Shown one piece after another: positions 53,520 through 63,514 of a stretch of DNA of 64,000 nucleotides. Within the stretch, counting starts at the first letter, position 1; each line of letters begins with the position of its first letter. Origin of the DNA: SCBR16-9 sp964537975 (GTDB taxonomy: Bacteria > Hydrogenedentota > Hydrogenedentia > Hydrogenedentales > SCBR16-9); NCBI GenBank assembly GCA_964537975.1, contig CAZIDP010000003.1, positions 110,315 through 174,314 of the forward strand, written 5' to 3'. A model generated the notes under the pieces. It saw only the letters and a list, made by a program, of their open reading frames with translations. It made no database searches and was not told the origin of the DNA. Position numbers and translations under genes: made by a program.

Positions 53520-54356
53520 TTAATCTCCGGAAGATGCCTCTGTATGATTTTTTCGCCATAACCAGACAAAAAGTATGATGCCAATCATGATCATGATCAA
53601 ACTGTATACTTGTTGGTCTGTCAATAATCCGAATCCCAAACCTGTAGGATTATCATCGCCACGAAAGTGCTCAACATTGACCCGTTTTACTCCGTACAGT
53701 ATAAGATAAAGTGGTAAGGTGAAGCCGGCAAATGGATGCCACCATTTACGTAAACCCAGTAGTAATGCACAAATGATCAATAAACCGATAATACTGTAGA
53801 TTTGTGTTGGATGAACAGGAAAAGATTGGGTAAGTACATCGATAAACTGAGGATATTCTGCGATATGAGTGCGATATGCAGGACTGTCAATAGGAAATAC
53901 AACAGCCCAGGGCAGCGAATCGGCTCTGCGACCATGACAACAACCATTAAAAAAACAACCCATGCGTCCAAAGGCTTGTGCCAAGGGGACATAGGGGATG
54001 ACAACCTCTGGCATTATCCAGAAATCGATGTTTTTCTTCTTGAACGCCCAATACAGGTATAAAATAACTGTCGGGATAGCCCCTTGAAATACCAACCCAC
54101 CCCGCCAAACGGCAACAAGACCAACGGGGTCAGAGATTGAATAGTTTTGGGAGTACATGGCAATATGAAGCAGACGTGAGGATACAACGCCTATGATAAG
54201 TGAACCTATTGCGAGTTCACTGATAATATCAGGGTTTATTCCAAGCTTGGATGCGTCTCGTTGCATGAGCCACAATATGAGCAAGAAACCCAAGGCAATC
54301 ATCAACCCATAGCTGTGTAGACGAATCGGCCCCAACTCAAGGAGAACTGGATGCAT
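53520..54356 (-). CDS. lgt: phosphatidylglycerol--prolipoprotein diacylglyceryl transferase
   Basis: A 278-residue seven-helix inner-membrane enzyme that attaches diacylglycerol to the lipobox cysteine. The signature GRMGCFFNGCCHG is present, as are HPTQIYSI, the RGGLVFQG loop and the C-terminal RNVEHFRGD-like motif VNVEHFRGDDNP. Length is normal. It shows that the host makes lipoproteins, in line with the predicted DUF1080 lipoprotein at 40301. Confidence 0.96.
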   Translation of the reverse strand: MHPVLLELGPIRLHSYGLMIALGFLLILWLMQRDASKLGINPDIISELAIGSLIIGVVSSRLLHIAMYSQNYSISDPVGLVAVWRGGLVFQGAIPTVILYLYWAFKKKNIDFWIMPEVVIPYVPLAQAFGRMGCFFNGCCHGRRADSLPWAVVFPIDSPAYRTHIAEYPQFIDVLTQSFPVHPTQIYSIIGLLIICALLLGLRKWWHPFAGFTLPLYLILYGVKRVNVEHFRGDDNPTGLGFGLLTDQQVYSLIMIMIGIILFVWLWRKNHTEASSGD

Positions 54357-54548
54357 TACATACCAACTTTTCTATTTCTTTTATACTAATTATACTGCTA
54401 TACAGCAGACAGTTTACGAAAAAACAATGGTCACTAGACAGGCAAAGTTCAAGTCAGTTAAATTGCGAACAGTACAACTAAAACAAATATATCATCTCAC
54501 GAGCATAATGTTGCATGAGATGATATCTAAACTATACCTTGAATCAGA

Positions 54549-54920
54549 TTAGTAAATCGAGTTTTCTCGCTCAAATTCTTCCTGACACTTGATACAATGC
54601 CGTGCTGAAGGAAATGCTTCCAATCTTTTTTTTGGGATTTCTTCCTGGCATTCCTCACAAATGCCGTAGGAGTCATTGTCTAATCGCTGCAATGCTTCAT
54701 TAATGTCTTTTAACCAATTGCTTTCTCCACTGGCAATGTTTAATGCGGTCTCCAGCTCAAAATTGTCACTTCCAGTCTCAGCGTAACTTGCAATGTCACC
54801 ATAATGGTCACGACCCGAATCTTCCCGCGTAGATTCTTCAATTTTACGGATTGTTCCATTCAATCGATCACGCTCCTCAATCAGCATCTTCTCAAACTTT
54901 TTCTTGTCACGCTTGTTCAT
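54549..54920 (-). CDS. DksA/TraR-type zinc finger regulator
   Basis: A 123-residue transcription regulator of the DksA/TraR family, acting on RNA polymerase through its secondary channel. A long N-terminal coiled coil (KKFEKMLIEERDRLNGTIRKIEE) is followed by the zinc site CEECQEEIPKKRLEAFP and CIKCQ. The tip of the coiled coil lacks the paired acidic residues of E. coli DksA as far as I can see, so a role in RNA polymerase control is likely but the stringent-response function is not certain. ATG 54920 follows a perfect AGGAGG at ten bases. Confidence 0.87.
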   Translation of the reverse strand: MNKRDKKKFEKMLIEERDRLNGTIRKIEESTREDSGRDHYGDIASYAETGSDNFELETALNIASGESNWLKDINEALQRLDNDSYGICEECQEEIPKKRLEAFPSARHCIKCQEEFERENSIY

Positions 54921-55290
54921 AATCCACCAACCTCCTGAATACGATCGAATTGCGAAAACTAAACCAAAAAATTGTTCTCGCATTCACTATTAATTGATGT
55001 ACATGTTAACAAAAATATTCATGAATGCGAGATAAAACACTTTTTTCCTTCATGTAATTCCAAATAATGTATTGAAAAATAATAATAGGCAGTAAAATTT
55101 TATTCCTTAACCCGTGGTAGTGACAGAATTTACTTTACATGACAATTTAACGCGAAAAACACATCATTGGGGAAATTTTTGATAGATAAACAACCTAAAA
55201 AACATAAAATGTCATTATTTAATACCAATTAATACACAATAGTTCCAATAAAAGATCAAAATAAAATTAATATGAATTTTACTATGTATT
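54921..55290. other. intergenic region upstream of the DksA/TraR gene
   Basis: AT-rich, gene-free. It contains a perfect 11-base inverted repeat: TCTCGCATTCA at 54975-54985 and TGAATGCGAGA at 55021-55031, with 35 bases between. It lies 55 bases before the regulator start and could be an operator or a leader hairpin. Confidence 0.4.
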
Positions 55291-57777
55291 TTATTTAAAT
55301 TTGTCCTTTAAAGCTGCCAATTGATCTGCCAGAGTTGTGTTCATGTTATCGTTGCTACTCCGGTTGGACTGCCCCTGTGCTTGAGGAGGTCGTTGTTTTG
55401 ACTTTTGTTGAGAAGCTTTTTTGCGGGTTTTTTGGGTTTGTTTGCTGCCAGGGTGACTTGATGTAGAATTTCCGAATGGGTGTTCTTTGTTGCTTGGTTT
55501 TTTGGTAATGTTCGCTTCTGAGCGAGATTTTTCATCTTTTGAATACGTCTGTGCAGGTTCGGATTGTGTTGTTTGCTGCGAAGAAGATGTAGTCTGGTAT
55601 TCTTTTGTGCTTGGGGCTGGTGGTAATAAAGCTTTCATGGACAATGAAATTCGTGACAAATCCTTGTCAATTTTGATGACCTTAATTTTAATGATATCAC
55701 CAACCCCCACGACCTCACGCGGGTCTCGAACAAACCTGTTCGACATTTCTGATAAATGCACCAACCCATCTTGATGAATGCCAATGTCAACAAAGGCTCC
55801 AAAATCGGTTACGTTCGTAACAACGCCTTCCGTTTCCATACCTTCTTTCAGGTCTTCAACAGAATAAACTCCTTCAAGGAATTTAGGTACCATGAATTCT
55901 TTTCGAGGATCACGTCCTGGTTTCAGCAACTCTTCTTTGATGTCAGAAAGTGTTATTGCGCCTATTAATTCTGTTTGAAAAGCACTGAAATCGACTTTTT
56001 CCAAGTGTGCCTGATTGCTGATCAGTTCCGGCATATCGGCCCCAATGGTTTTAGATACCTGCTCAACGATCGGGTAAGCCTCCGGGTGGATGGCTGTGGC
56101 GTCTAATGGTGTATCACCACCTTGAATTCTAAGAAAACCTGCACATTGCTCGAATGTCTTTTCGCCTATACCATCTACTTCCATCAATTGGGTACGGTTT
56201 TTAAAACCTCCCTGTTCATTTCGAAATTTGATGATATTTTCAGCAACGTTTACATTGACTCCGCTGATGTAACGAAGCAAATCTACTGAGGCTGTATTTA
56301 CATCAACCCCAACCCGGTTTACACAATTCTCTACTGTGCGAAACAAGCCTTCTCGCAAGCGTTTCTGGTTTACGTCATGTTGATATTGACCAACTCCAAT
56401 AGTACGTGGTTCCAGTTTTACCAATTCGGCCAACGGGTCCTGTAAACGGCGCGCTATAGATATTGCTCCACGCACGGTCACATCTAATTCTGGAAATTCT
56501 TCCCGTGCAGATTTTGATGCGGAATATATTGAAGCACCGGCTTCGTTGACGATCATCATGAACACATCTTTTGAACAGTGTTGTTTCAACAGCTCATCAA
56601 TGTAGCGTGCAATTTCTCTTGATCCTGTCCCATTCCCAACAGCAATTGCCTTCACCTGATATTTTTCAATAAGGCTCAACAATGTTTTCTCTGCTGTCTC
56701 CATATCTGCTTCGGGTGGGGTCGTATATATGGTTGCTGTATCCCGGTAATTGCCCATGTCATCAATAACTGCCAGCTTGCAACCGGTGCGAAATCCGGGA
56801 TCAACTCCGATTACGGGTAGTCGACCTGCTGGTGGTGCCAATAATAATTTGTGGGCATTTTCCCGAAAAACCTCAATGGCATCGTCTTCTGCTTTGATAC
56901 GAATTATGTTCAGTACTTCTGTTTCAATGGTTGGTCTCAGCAATCGCCTGTAAGCATCTTCAACTACAGAACGAATCTCTTCTTCGTATTGTGTGCCTGG
57001 TGCTTTCAAAAATTTGGCAATCAATTCTGCAATGAATTCTTCATCATTCATTACAATTTCCAGACGCAGTAAACCCATTCGCACACCGCGCATTACCGCT
57101 AAAAAGCGGTGCGATGGTATCTGTTTCAGCGATTCAGAAAAGTCATAGTAGGCTTCGAATTTGGTTTTTTGCTCATCTGAGTTCTTGGCTGCTGTTGTCT
57201 TGAGAATGCCTTCTTCGTGTAATTTTCGACGGCCTTCTGCGCGGGTATCCGCATCAAGCGATACCCACTCAGCCATTATATGTCTTGCTCCATCGAGCGC
57301 AGATTCGACACTAGAAATTTGCTTATCAGGATTTGAATACGAAGCAGCCATTTCTTGTAATGATGGAGCTTGCGGGTCTTGAGACCAAATACGCTCTGCC
57401 AAAGGCTCCAAGCCTTGTTCTCGTGCAACACTTGCTTTGGTTCGCCGTTGCTTTTTGAATGGCAGATAGAGGTCTTCCAAGGTCGTATGGTCATTCGCAC
57501 TAAGTATACGATTACGCAATTCCTCTGTTAATTTTTCCTGTTTTGCAATATTTTCCAGGATGGCATCACGTCGATTCAACAAAGAAGTAAAATAGACATT
57601 TTGTTCTAGTATTACTTCTAATTTGGTTTCATCCAGATTGCCTGTCAAATCCTTGCGATATCGCGCAACAAAGGGCAATGTGGCACCTTTGTCAAAAAGT
57701 CCTATTGCCGACGCCACCTGTTGAGGTGTTGAAGCAATTTGTGATGCTATTAACTCTATAAACTTCTGTTCAATCAT
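55291..57777 (-). CDS. tex: Tex-family RNA-binding transcription accessory protein
   Basis: An 828-residue cytoplasmic protein with the Tex layout: N-terminal helix-turn-helix and helical region, a YqgF-like domain (around VIGVDPGFRTGCKLAVID), a helix-hairpin-helix (GVNVNVAENIIKFRN), and an S1 RNA-binding domain at about 642-715 (EGVVTNVTDFGAFVDIGIHQDGLVHLSEMS). Beyond it is a basic, Ser/Gln/Lys-rich tail of about 110 residues, longer than usual, likely adding nucleic acid affinity. Tex proteins bind RNA and affect transcription. Confidence 0.95.
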   Translation of the reverse strand: MIEQKFIELIASQIASTPQQVASAIGLFDKGATLPFVARYRKDLTGNLDETKLEVILEQNVYFTSLLNRRDAILENIAKQEKLTEELRNRILSANDHTTLEDLYLPFKKQRRTKASVAREQGLEPLAERIWSQDPQAPSLQEMAASYSNPDKQISSVESALDGARHIMAEWVSLDADTRAEGRRKLHEEGILKTTAAKNSDEQKTKFEAYYDFSESLKQIPSHRFLAVMRGVRMGLLRLEIVMNDEEFIAELIAKFLKAPGTQYEEEIRSVVEDAYRRLLRPTIETEVLNIIRIKAEDDAIEVFRENAHKLLLAPPAGRLPVIGVDPGFRTGCKLAVIDDMGNYRDTATIYTTPPEADMETAEKTLLSLIEKYQVKAIAVGNGTGSREIARYIDELLKQHCSKDVFMMIVNEAGASIYSASKSAREEFPELDVTVRGAISIARRLQDPLAELVKLEPRTIGVGQYQHDVNQKRLREGLFRTVENCVNRVGVDVNTASVDLLRYISGVNVNVAENIIKFRNEQGGFKNRTQLMEVDGIGEKTFEQCAGFLRIQGGDTPLDATAIHPEAYPIVEQVSKTIGADMPELISNQAHLEKVDFSAFQTELIGAITLSDIKEELLKPGRDPRKEFMVPKFLEGVYSVEDLKEGMETEGVVTNVTDFGAFVDIGIHQDGLVHLSEMSNRFVRDPREVVGVGDIIKIKVIKIDKDLSRISLSMKALLPPAPSTKEYQTTSSSQQTTQSEPAQTYSKDEKSRSEANITKKPSNKEHPFGNSTSSHPGSKQTQKTRKKASQQKSKQRPPQAQGQSNRSSNDNMNTTLADQLAALKDKFK

Positions 57778-58368
57778 GGTTTACTCCATCTCATTCAACC
57801 CTGTAAAGACGGCAGCAAGTGTACCAAAATCATAAGCAAGACACAAAGCCTTGTCCCCCATCTCCACTTTTTCCCTGAAGTACTCTGAAAATTACTCTGG
57901 ATTTGATTGCTGTCGACTCTTTCATTCTACACCATAAACTGCCATTTTATTATAATTAATATGCTATATGGTAGCTTCTCAGAATAAAATGGTTTGATCC
58001 ATATTTTAAAATAAATTCCTGGAGCGGCTTTAAAATCTAAAAATCTTGATTATTATGAAACTCAAGGTTATATGTTTTATACTTCAAAATTACATGATTA
58101 TACATATTGCAATAGGCAATTAATATATTTATTTATAAAGGTTAATATTTTATGAATGTGATTGCATTAAAATAGTAAGGATACAGCTTCTAGTCTCAAA
58201 AAATTGCTTTATTGATATGTTGCAGAACAAGGTAATATTAAAAAATAGGTTGTCTTTTATATAAAAAAACGTTATAGTTTTTCTGCCTACACACTCCATT
58301 TGGAGATGTGCATTGCAAAGTATATCTTATCTGCAAATAAATTGTCAGATTCAAGCTGAAAGGTCAAA
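57778..58368. other. intergenic region between tex and the small basic protein
   Basis: About 590 AT-rich bases. A hairpin CACxCTCC/GGAGxGTG sits near 58289, about 80 bases before the small gene. It may be part of the small gene's leader. Nothing else is recognisable. Confidence 0.35.
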
Positions 58369-58497
58369 ATGATGGCGAAGAATACCACTAAAAAGTCGGG
58401 AAATGTTAGTCCAGGGAGATCCTCTAAATTTTCTACACCTTCTCCCAAACCGGCTCCAAAACCTCAACGAAAGTCATCGGGTAACCGCGGAAAATAA
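58369..58497 (+). CDS. small basic protein, unrecognised
   Basis: A 42-residue reading frame beginning with two ATG codons, five bases after AAAGG-type ribosome-binding site AAAGGTCAAA. It is rich in Lys, Arg, Ser and Pro, with a proline-lysine repeat (PSPKPAPKPQRK) and ends NRGK. The gene lies alone between AT-rich gaps and its composition differs from the flanks, which supports real coding. It may bind nucleic acid. I do not recognise a family. Confidence 0.55.
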   Translation: MMAKNTTKKSGNVSPGRSSKFSTPSPKPAPKPQRKSSGNRGK

Positions 58498-58591
58498 GGT
58501 ATATAAATTTATACTTGGCATGTTATGTTTGACTATGATTTTAAATGTGTATAAAAAATAGAATTAGATTTTTTGTGGCTATAAGGTATTC

Positions 58592-59800
58592 ATGCGCAAG
58601 TCTACTTTGGTAGTATCAAAACAGTTTCAGAACCTGATGGCATATAAAAAGCTGGCAGGTCCAGTACCGCGTATACTCGTACTTGAATGTGGATATTGGG
58701 TGGATGCAGCTTGTCTGAATGCCATACGTATTCTGGGGTGGGAAGCAGCCATTGTTCAGGTTCCCATGCAAGGTATTATGCCACGAGAAACAATGACAAA
58801 TTTTGTCTGCTGTATTACAGATTTTCGTCCCGATTTTGTATTGTCCGTAAATCTTTCTGGAATGGATTCTGCTGGACTTATTTCCAGATTTTTGGCTGAC
58901 CTTGCCATTCCTCATGTTACCTGGTTTGTAGATGATCCCAGAACGATTCTCATGGGGAATCAAGTATATGGTTCGGATTATGCTGTGGCATTGACTTGGG
59001 AATCAGCGTATGTGTCTTATTTGAAAAGCCTGTCTTTTTCTGTAGTTAAAACACTACCATTAGCGACAGATCCAGTACTTTTTCATGGATTGCCTTGTGA
59101 GAACTCTTCAATTCCTCCGACTTTCATCGGAAATTCCATGGACGATTTTTCTGAGCGTGAGTCCAGATGGTTTGAAGCATATCCCGAATTGGCTACTAAA
59201 ATTGATGCGGCATTCAATGCGGAGCTGGTTACACGCCATAATTTTAAAAGAGGGATGAACGCAATTCTTGGCGATGATTTCGCACGCCAGATGAATTCAG
59301 AAGAAGAAAGACATTGTGAATTGTATTGTTTCATCGAAGGCACAAGACGATTACGAAATGACATGGTCAAAGCCTTAACGCCTTTGGGTCTGTGGGTACG
59401 TGGCGATGATAACTGGAAAAAGTACACTGCACAATGGGGGCCAGGTATTAATTATAAGTGTGATTTAGCACATTATTATCAAGCCTGCACTGTCAATTTG
59501 AACAGTACCAGCATTCAAATGGCTACTGCTGTCAATCAAAGGGTATTTGATTGTCCGGCTGCTGGGGGATTCTTATTGACAGACCACCAGTCCTCACTGG
59601 AGTCCTTATTTGATACGGGTAAAGAAATTATTACCTATCAAAGTTTGGATGAATGTAAAGAATTATTCAAGTTTTACCTGAATAAACCACGATTACGTCA
59701 AAAAGTGGTATTGGCAGCTCGAGAACGTATTTTGCGAGAGCATACTTATATTCATCGTATGAGGTACATTGTAGAACTTGTAAAGCAAAGCTTTAGCTGA
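58592..59800 (+). CDS. CgeB-type glycosyltransferase
   Basis: A 402-residue GT-B-like protein of the DUF3880/CgeB family, which usually modifies surface or spore polysaccharides and flagellin. The N-terminal half has ILVLECGYW and DFRPDFVLSVNLSG; the C-terminal half has VNQRVFDCPAAGGFLLTDHQSSLESLFDTGKEII, the donor-binding pattern of GT1-like members. Sugar donor and acceptor are unknown. An ATG 16 codons in is an alternative start. Confidence 0.82.
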   Translation: MRKSTLVVSKQFQNLMAYKKLAGPVPRILVLECGYWVDAACLNAIRILGWEAAIVQVPMQGIMPRETMTNFVCCITDFRPDFVLSVNLSGMDSAGLISRFLADLAIPHVTWFVDDPRTILMGNQVYGSDYAVALTWESAYVSYLKSLSFSVVKTLPLATDPVLFHGLPCENSSIPPTFIGNSMDDFSERESRWFEAYPELATKIDAAFNAELVTRHNFKRGMNAILGDDFARQMNSEEERHCELYCFIEGTRRLRNDMVKALTPLGLWVRGDDNWKKYTAQWGPGINYKCDLAHYYQACTVNLNSTSIQMATAVNQRVFDCPAAGGFLLTDHQSSLESLFDTGKEIITYQSLDECKELFKFYLNKPRLRQKVVLAARERILREHTYIHRMRYIVELVKQSFS

Positions 59801-59867
59801 AGAAACAACTATAGTATTTCTTGCAGATTATTATTTAGTTCTTAAAAACAATTCAAGAGGTGGTTGT

Positions 59868-61313
59868 TTAATGGTGTACACAGCAGCCTTCAGTACCATC
59901 CAGTAAAAACTGGTCTAAGAACAACATCCCGTATCCAAATTGTGGTTCACTACTGCCTGTTGGTGGTATGGATACACCCGGTTCTCGTTCAATTCGCGGA
60001 ACACCCAGGCGTCTCCATTCGATTTCACGTTCAATGACGGTTCCTTGTGGTTCAAGTGCAACAAAATCATGATAATTTTGGTAGAGGATTTTGTCCAGTA
60101 GTGGACTGGTAAGTTGCAAGCCATTTAATGTTGTATCGGGTATCAATGGCGTGGTATATGTTTCTTTGGTCAGCATGTCATAATATGCTTGCGCACGAAC
60201 AGTAAACCAGTCAGCATCTTTGAATGAAGCTTCAGTCATCACCAAGTCCGTTCCGTACATAAAGCGGTTAGGATAGTTGTGGAAGATGTCACGAAATTTT
60301 GCAGTATCCCGTGAAATTCGTTGTAACCCGGCTATTAAAAAGTCATCGTGACCAAAACTGATATCTGTATACAGATTCGGGAAGGTGTCCAGAAATTCTC
60401 GTAGACGCGAATCTCTTATTGATGACAATATAAAGTGCGGCGCATTGACCTTAAGATCGGGAAAGCTCTGTAATACTTGGATAAATTCATCAGCGAAGCC
60501 TGGTTTAAAAGGATTGACATGAAAACATAGAGGAATGAAGTTTTCCTGGCACCAGGCGTATAGAGGAAACATGTCCGGGTCATCCATAGCGATGGTATGG
60601 AACATGTATTCTCCGTTGTCTCGCCGCTCATATCCATGCCCTAAATATAGTTTTACACCCGAGGCTCCTCGAGTGACCAGGTCTTTTATTTTCTGAAGCT
60701 TATACGGGTCTTTGGGGTCAATCGTTGGCCAGGCTTCAAAGTGGTTTGGATGCTCAGCAGCAATTTTCATTAATTCTTCATTATTCCAGTCGTAACGTGT
60801 GAATCCGACACGTTCTCGTAAAGTAATGGTAAACCAAGAGCTCCCCATCAGGACAGTTTTTTCCATCCCATTTTTTGCCATAGACTCTATGAGTATAGGC
60901 ATTTGACGTGTATCCTGGATGTGTTCATGAACATTTATAACCAGCCTGTTATTGAGAATCCGTTCCAGTGCCTCAACAGGAGTTTCATTGTCAGGAATAT
61001 CGATAGGATTGCGTGCAATGACATTTGAATCTCTTATTATTACAGCTGCACCTTCATCAGCGATATAGGATTCATCATTGCTGGACAATTCAGTTGATGG
61101 TTCTGTTATGCGGGCTGTTTCAGGTTGTGCTGCTTCTGCGTCCCGTGCTTGTGGTGCTTCGAAAACACGTGTAACGACTGGTGTTGTCTGTAAATTTTCT
61201 GTAGCCTCTGCTGTCTCTTTGAGATGGTCTTCTACGCGAGCAATTACATAACCGGTTAACAACAATGCAGCAATTGCTGCAAACACTACGAATGGCCGTC
61301 TCTTGGGGTGCAT
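59868..61313 (-). CDS. membrane-anchored amidohydrolase
   Basis: A 481-residue metal-dependent hydrolase of the amidohydrolase_2 family. An N-terminal anchor (FVVFAAIAALLLTGYVI) is followed by a charged linker and the TIM barrel. Metal ligands are visible in INVHEHI (HxH), FHVNPF, APHF and the terminal Asp in YGTDLVM. Substrate unknown. ATG 61313 follows GTGGAG at six bases. It is the last gene of the pan operon, so it may be co-transcribed, though its role in pantothenate supply is not evident. Confidence 0.85.
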   Translation of the reverse strand: MHPKRRPFVVFAAIAALLLTGYVIARVEDHLKETAEATENLQTTPVVTRVFEAPQARDAEAAQPETARITEPSTELSSNDESYIADEGAAVIIRDSNVIARNPIDIPDNETPVEALERILNNRLVINVHEHIQDTRQMPILIESMAKNGMEKTVLMGSSWFTITLRERVGFTRYDWNNEELMKIAAEHPNHFEAWPTIDPKDPYKLQKIKDLVTRGASGVKLYLGHGYERRDNGEYMFHTIAMDDPDMFPLYAWCQENFIPLCFHVNPFKPGFADEFIQVLQSFPDLKVNAPHFILSSIRDSRLREFLDTFPNLYTDISFGHDDFLIAGLQRISRDTAKFRDIFHNYPNRFMYGTDLVMTEASFKDADWFTVRAQAYYDMLTKETYTTPLIPDTTLNGLQLTSPLLDKILYQNYHDFVALEPQGTVIEREIEWRRLGVPRIEREPGVSIPPTGSSEPQFGYGMLFLDQFLLDGTEGCCVHH

Positions 61314-61391
61314 ATCAGGCTCCACTATTGGTTATATCATGATTTGGCACTTGAAAACGAAGTTCATGTGCCAGTGTAACACCAAACGCTG

Positions 61392-61787
61392 TTATGCCGC
61401 AAAGCTTCCCGAAACCGTAGAACGTTGTTCCCGGGTTACTTCAGTTATCCGGTTTTTAGAATCGACCTGAACAACAATAGGTTGGTGCAACATTGCTTCT
61501 TCACGTTCCATCTGGGCATACGTCAAAACTATGACCAAGTCACCGGGTTGTCCCAAACGGGCGGCTGCGCCGTTTAGGCAAACAACACCGCTACCACGTT
61601 CACCTTCAATAATGTATGTAGTAAAACGATCACCTGTATTGATATTTAACACGTGTACTTCTTCAAATGGAATCATTTCTGCCGCTTCGATAAGAATTGG
61701 GTCCAGGGTCAAGCTGCCCCGATAATTCAGATCTGCCTGAGTTATTGTAGCCCGGTGAATTTTGCTTTTAAACATGGATAGTAACAT
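61392..61787 (-). CDS. panD: aspartate 1-decarboxylase
   Basis: A 131-residue pyruvoyl enzyme that makes beta-alanine. The self-cleavage site is Gly24-Ser25 in LNYRGSLTLD, in the position normal for PanD, and NGAAARLGQPGD is the conserved region. The proenzyme N-terminus confirms the ATG 61787, which follows AAGGAG. It lies 34 bases after panC, so all three pan genes form one operon. Confidence 0.96.
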   Translation of the reverse strand: MLLSMFKSKIHRATITQADLNYRGSLTLDPILIEAAEMIPFEEVHVLNINTGDRFTTYIIEGERGSGVVCLNGAAARLGQPGDLVIVLTYAQMEREEAMLHQPIVVQVDSKNRITEVTREQRSTVSGSFAA

Positions 61788-61821
61788 ACGTTACAGTGCT
61801 CCTTTGTGATGATATTTTTAT

Positions 61822-62712
61822 TTATTTATCACACTTTTCCAATATCGGAAAAACAGAAGAATCTTCACATAAAGTTTTTGGATCAAATTTAAAATTATCG
61901 ATGAGACGCGTTTCTCCAACATAAGCTGCCACAGCCAACACAACCGATTTTTCTATTTTAGTGACAGGATGCATGGTGTCGGCATCCACTAGAGAAACAT
62001 AATCTACTTTTATATTATTTAGAAAGCCAAGCACTGCAGAAATGACTGTTGAAGCATCACTTTCTCCAGACGTAAGCATTTCACTGGCATAATCAAGTGA
62101 TTTAGAAATCGCCAATGCTTTTTCTCGATTCTCGACAGAAAGGTATTTGTTTCTTGAACTCATGGCGAGTCCGTCTACTTCTCGAATGATTGGCATTTCA
62201 ATTATTTTTATGCCCATATCAAGATCACGAACCATACGTCGGATAACTGCAGTCTGTTGTGCATCTTTCTGTCCAAAATATGCACGATGTGGCATAATAG
62301 CATTAAAAAGCTTGGTGACTACTGTACATACACCCCGATAAAAATGTGGGCGGCTGGCACTACACAATCCTTCGGAAACACCACCCACATTCACATAGGT
62401 TGAATAATTAATGGGATACATTTCAGATGCTGTTGGAGCATACAACACATCAATACCCAGATTTTCTGCCATCGCACAATCGTCATCGAAAGTACGGGGA
62501 TATAATTCAAAGTCTTCATGTGGCGCAAATTGTGTGGGATTCACAAAGATACTCAACACAGAAGCATTGTTATCGGCAATGGAGGATCGCATAAGGGACG
62601 CATGACCTTCATGCAGCGCCCCCATAGTTGGTACGAAACCTATGGCGAAACCATTATTGCGTTGACTGGATGACCAGGAACGCATATCTTCGGCATTTTT
62701 CAGGATGATCAT
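61822..62712 (-). CDS. panC: pantothenate synthetase
   Basis: A 296-residue ligase that joins pantoate and beta-alanine using ATP. The nucleotidyltransferase HxGH motif is GALHEGHASLMR and the second motif is SSRNKYLS; YFGQKDAQQ is conserved. It overlaps panB by four bases, coupling translation. Normal length. Confidence 0.97.
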   Translation of the reverse strand: MIILKNAEDMRSWSSSQRNNGFAIGFVPTMGALHEGHASLMRSSIADNNASVLSIFVNPTQFAPHEDFELYPRTFDDDCAMAENLGIDVLYAPTASEMYPINYSTYVNVGGVSEGLCSASRPHFYRGVCTVVTKLFNAIMPHRAYFGQKDAQQTAVIRRMVRDLDMGIKIIEMPIIREVDGLAMSSRNKYLSVENREKALAISKSLDYASEMLTSGESDASTVISAVLGFLNNIKVDYVSLVDADTMHPVTKIEKSVVLAVAAYVGETRLIDNFKFDPKTLCEDSSVFPILEKCDK

Positions 62713-63509
62713 TCGTAGGTATGCTCCTTGTCAGGGTACGATCCATCACGTACTTCACTTGCAAATTCGGCAAAGGCCTTTCTCATTGCACTGCGTACAT
62801 CTGAATAGCATTTAGAAAATCGTGTCTTGCCCCAGCCGAGGATGTCGTGCATGACCAGTACTTGTCCATCACAATGAGGTCCAGCACCGATTCCTATGGT
62901 AGGAATTTTTAATGATTGTGTGATTGATGCTGCCAGGTCAACCGGGATGCACTCAAGAACAATTGAAAAGCATCCTGCTGCCTGTAATCCCAAGGCTTCT
63001 TCCTTCAGGCGTATTTGGGCTTCAGGAGTGCGACCCTGTACTTTGAAGCCTCCAAACTGATGTACCGATTGCGGTGTAAGTCCGATATGCCCCATTACGG
63101 GAATCCCTGCTTGGATGATAGCCTTGATAGCAGCACCATGCTTTTCGGCCGAACCCTCAAGTTTAACTGCTTGTGCGCCAGCTTCCGCTATGAGCCGCCC
63201 GGCATTACGTAATGCTTCTTCTGGATTTATCTGGTAGGAAAGGAAGGGCATGTCTGCAATAATCATTGCAGACTTCACAGCACGGCTCACCATTCTGGTG
63301 TGGTGGAGTATGTCGCTTATGGTAACCCCGAGTGTATCTGGTAAACCCATCACAGCCGTACCCAGCGAGTCACCAACGAGAACTGCATCTATACCTGCTT
63401 CATCCACCAGAGCTGCCCCCGGATAATCATAAGCAGTCAGTACAGTAATTTTGACACCGGTATCTTTTCGATCCCGGAATGTTTGCGTCGTTATTTTTGG
63501 CAATTTCAA
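62709..63509 (-). CDS. panB: 3-methyl-2-oxobutanoate hydroxymethyltransferase
   Basis: A 266-residue magnesium enzyme that makes ketopantoate. Motifs: LVGDSLG, IIADMPFLSY, KLEGS and LECIPVDLA. The start is a TTG at 63509, with an AGGAG ribosome-binding site five bases upstream, and the site lies inside a predicted stem, which could restrain translation. First of panB-panC-panD. Confidence 0.96.
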   Translation of the reverse strand: MKLPKITTQTFRDRKDTGVKITVLTAYDYPGAALVDEAGIDAVLVGDSLGTAVMGLPDTLGVTISDILHHTRMVSRAVKSAMIIADMPFLSYQINPEEALRNAGRLIAEAGAQAVKLEGSAEKHGAAIKAIIQAGIPVMGHIGLTPQSVHQFGGFKVQGRTPEAQIRLKEEALGLQAAGCFSIVLECIPVDLAASITQSLKIPTIGIGAGPHCDGQVLVMHDILGWGKTRFSKCYSDVRSAMRKAFAEFASEVRDGSYPDKEHTYE

Positions 63510-63514
63510 AGTTG

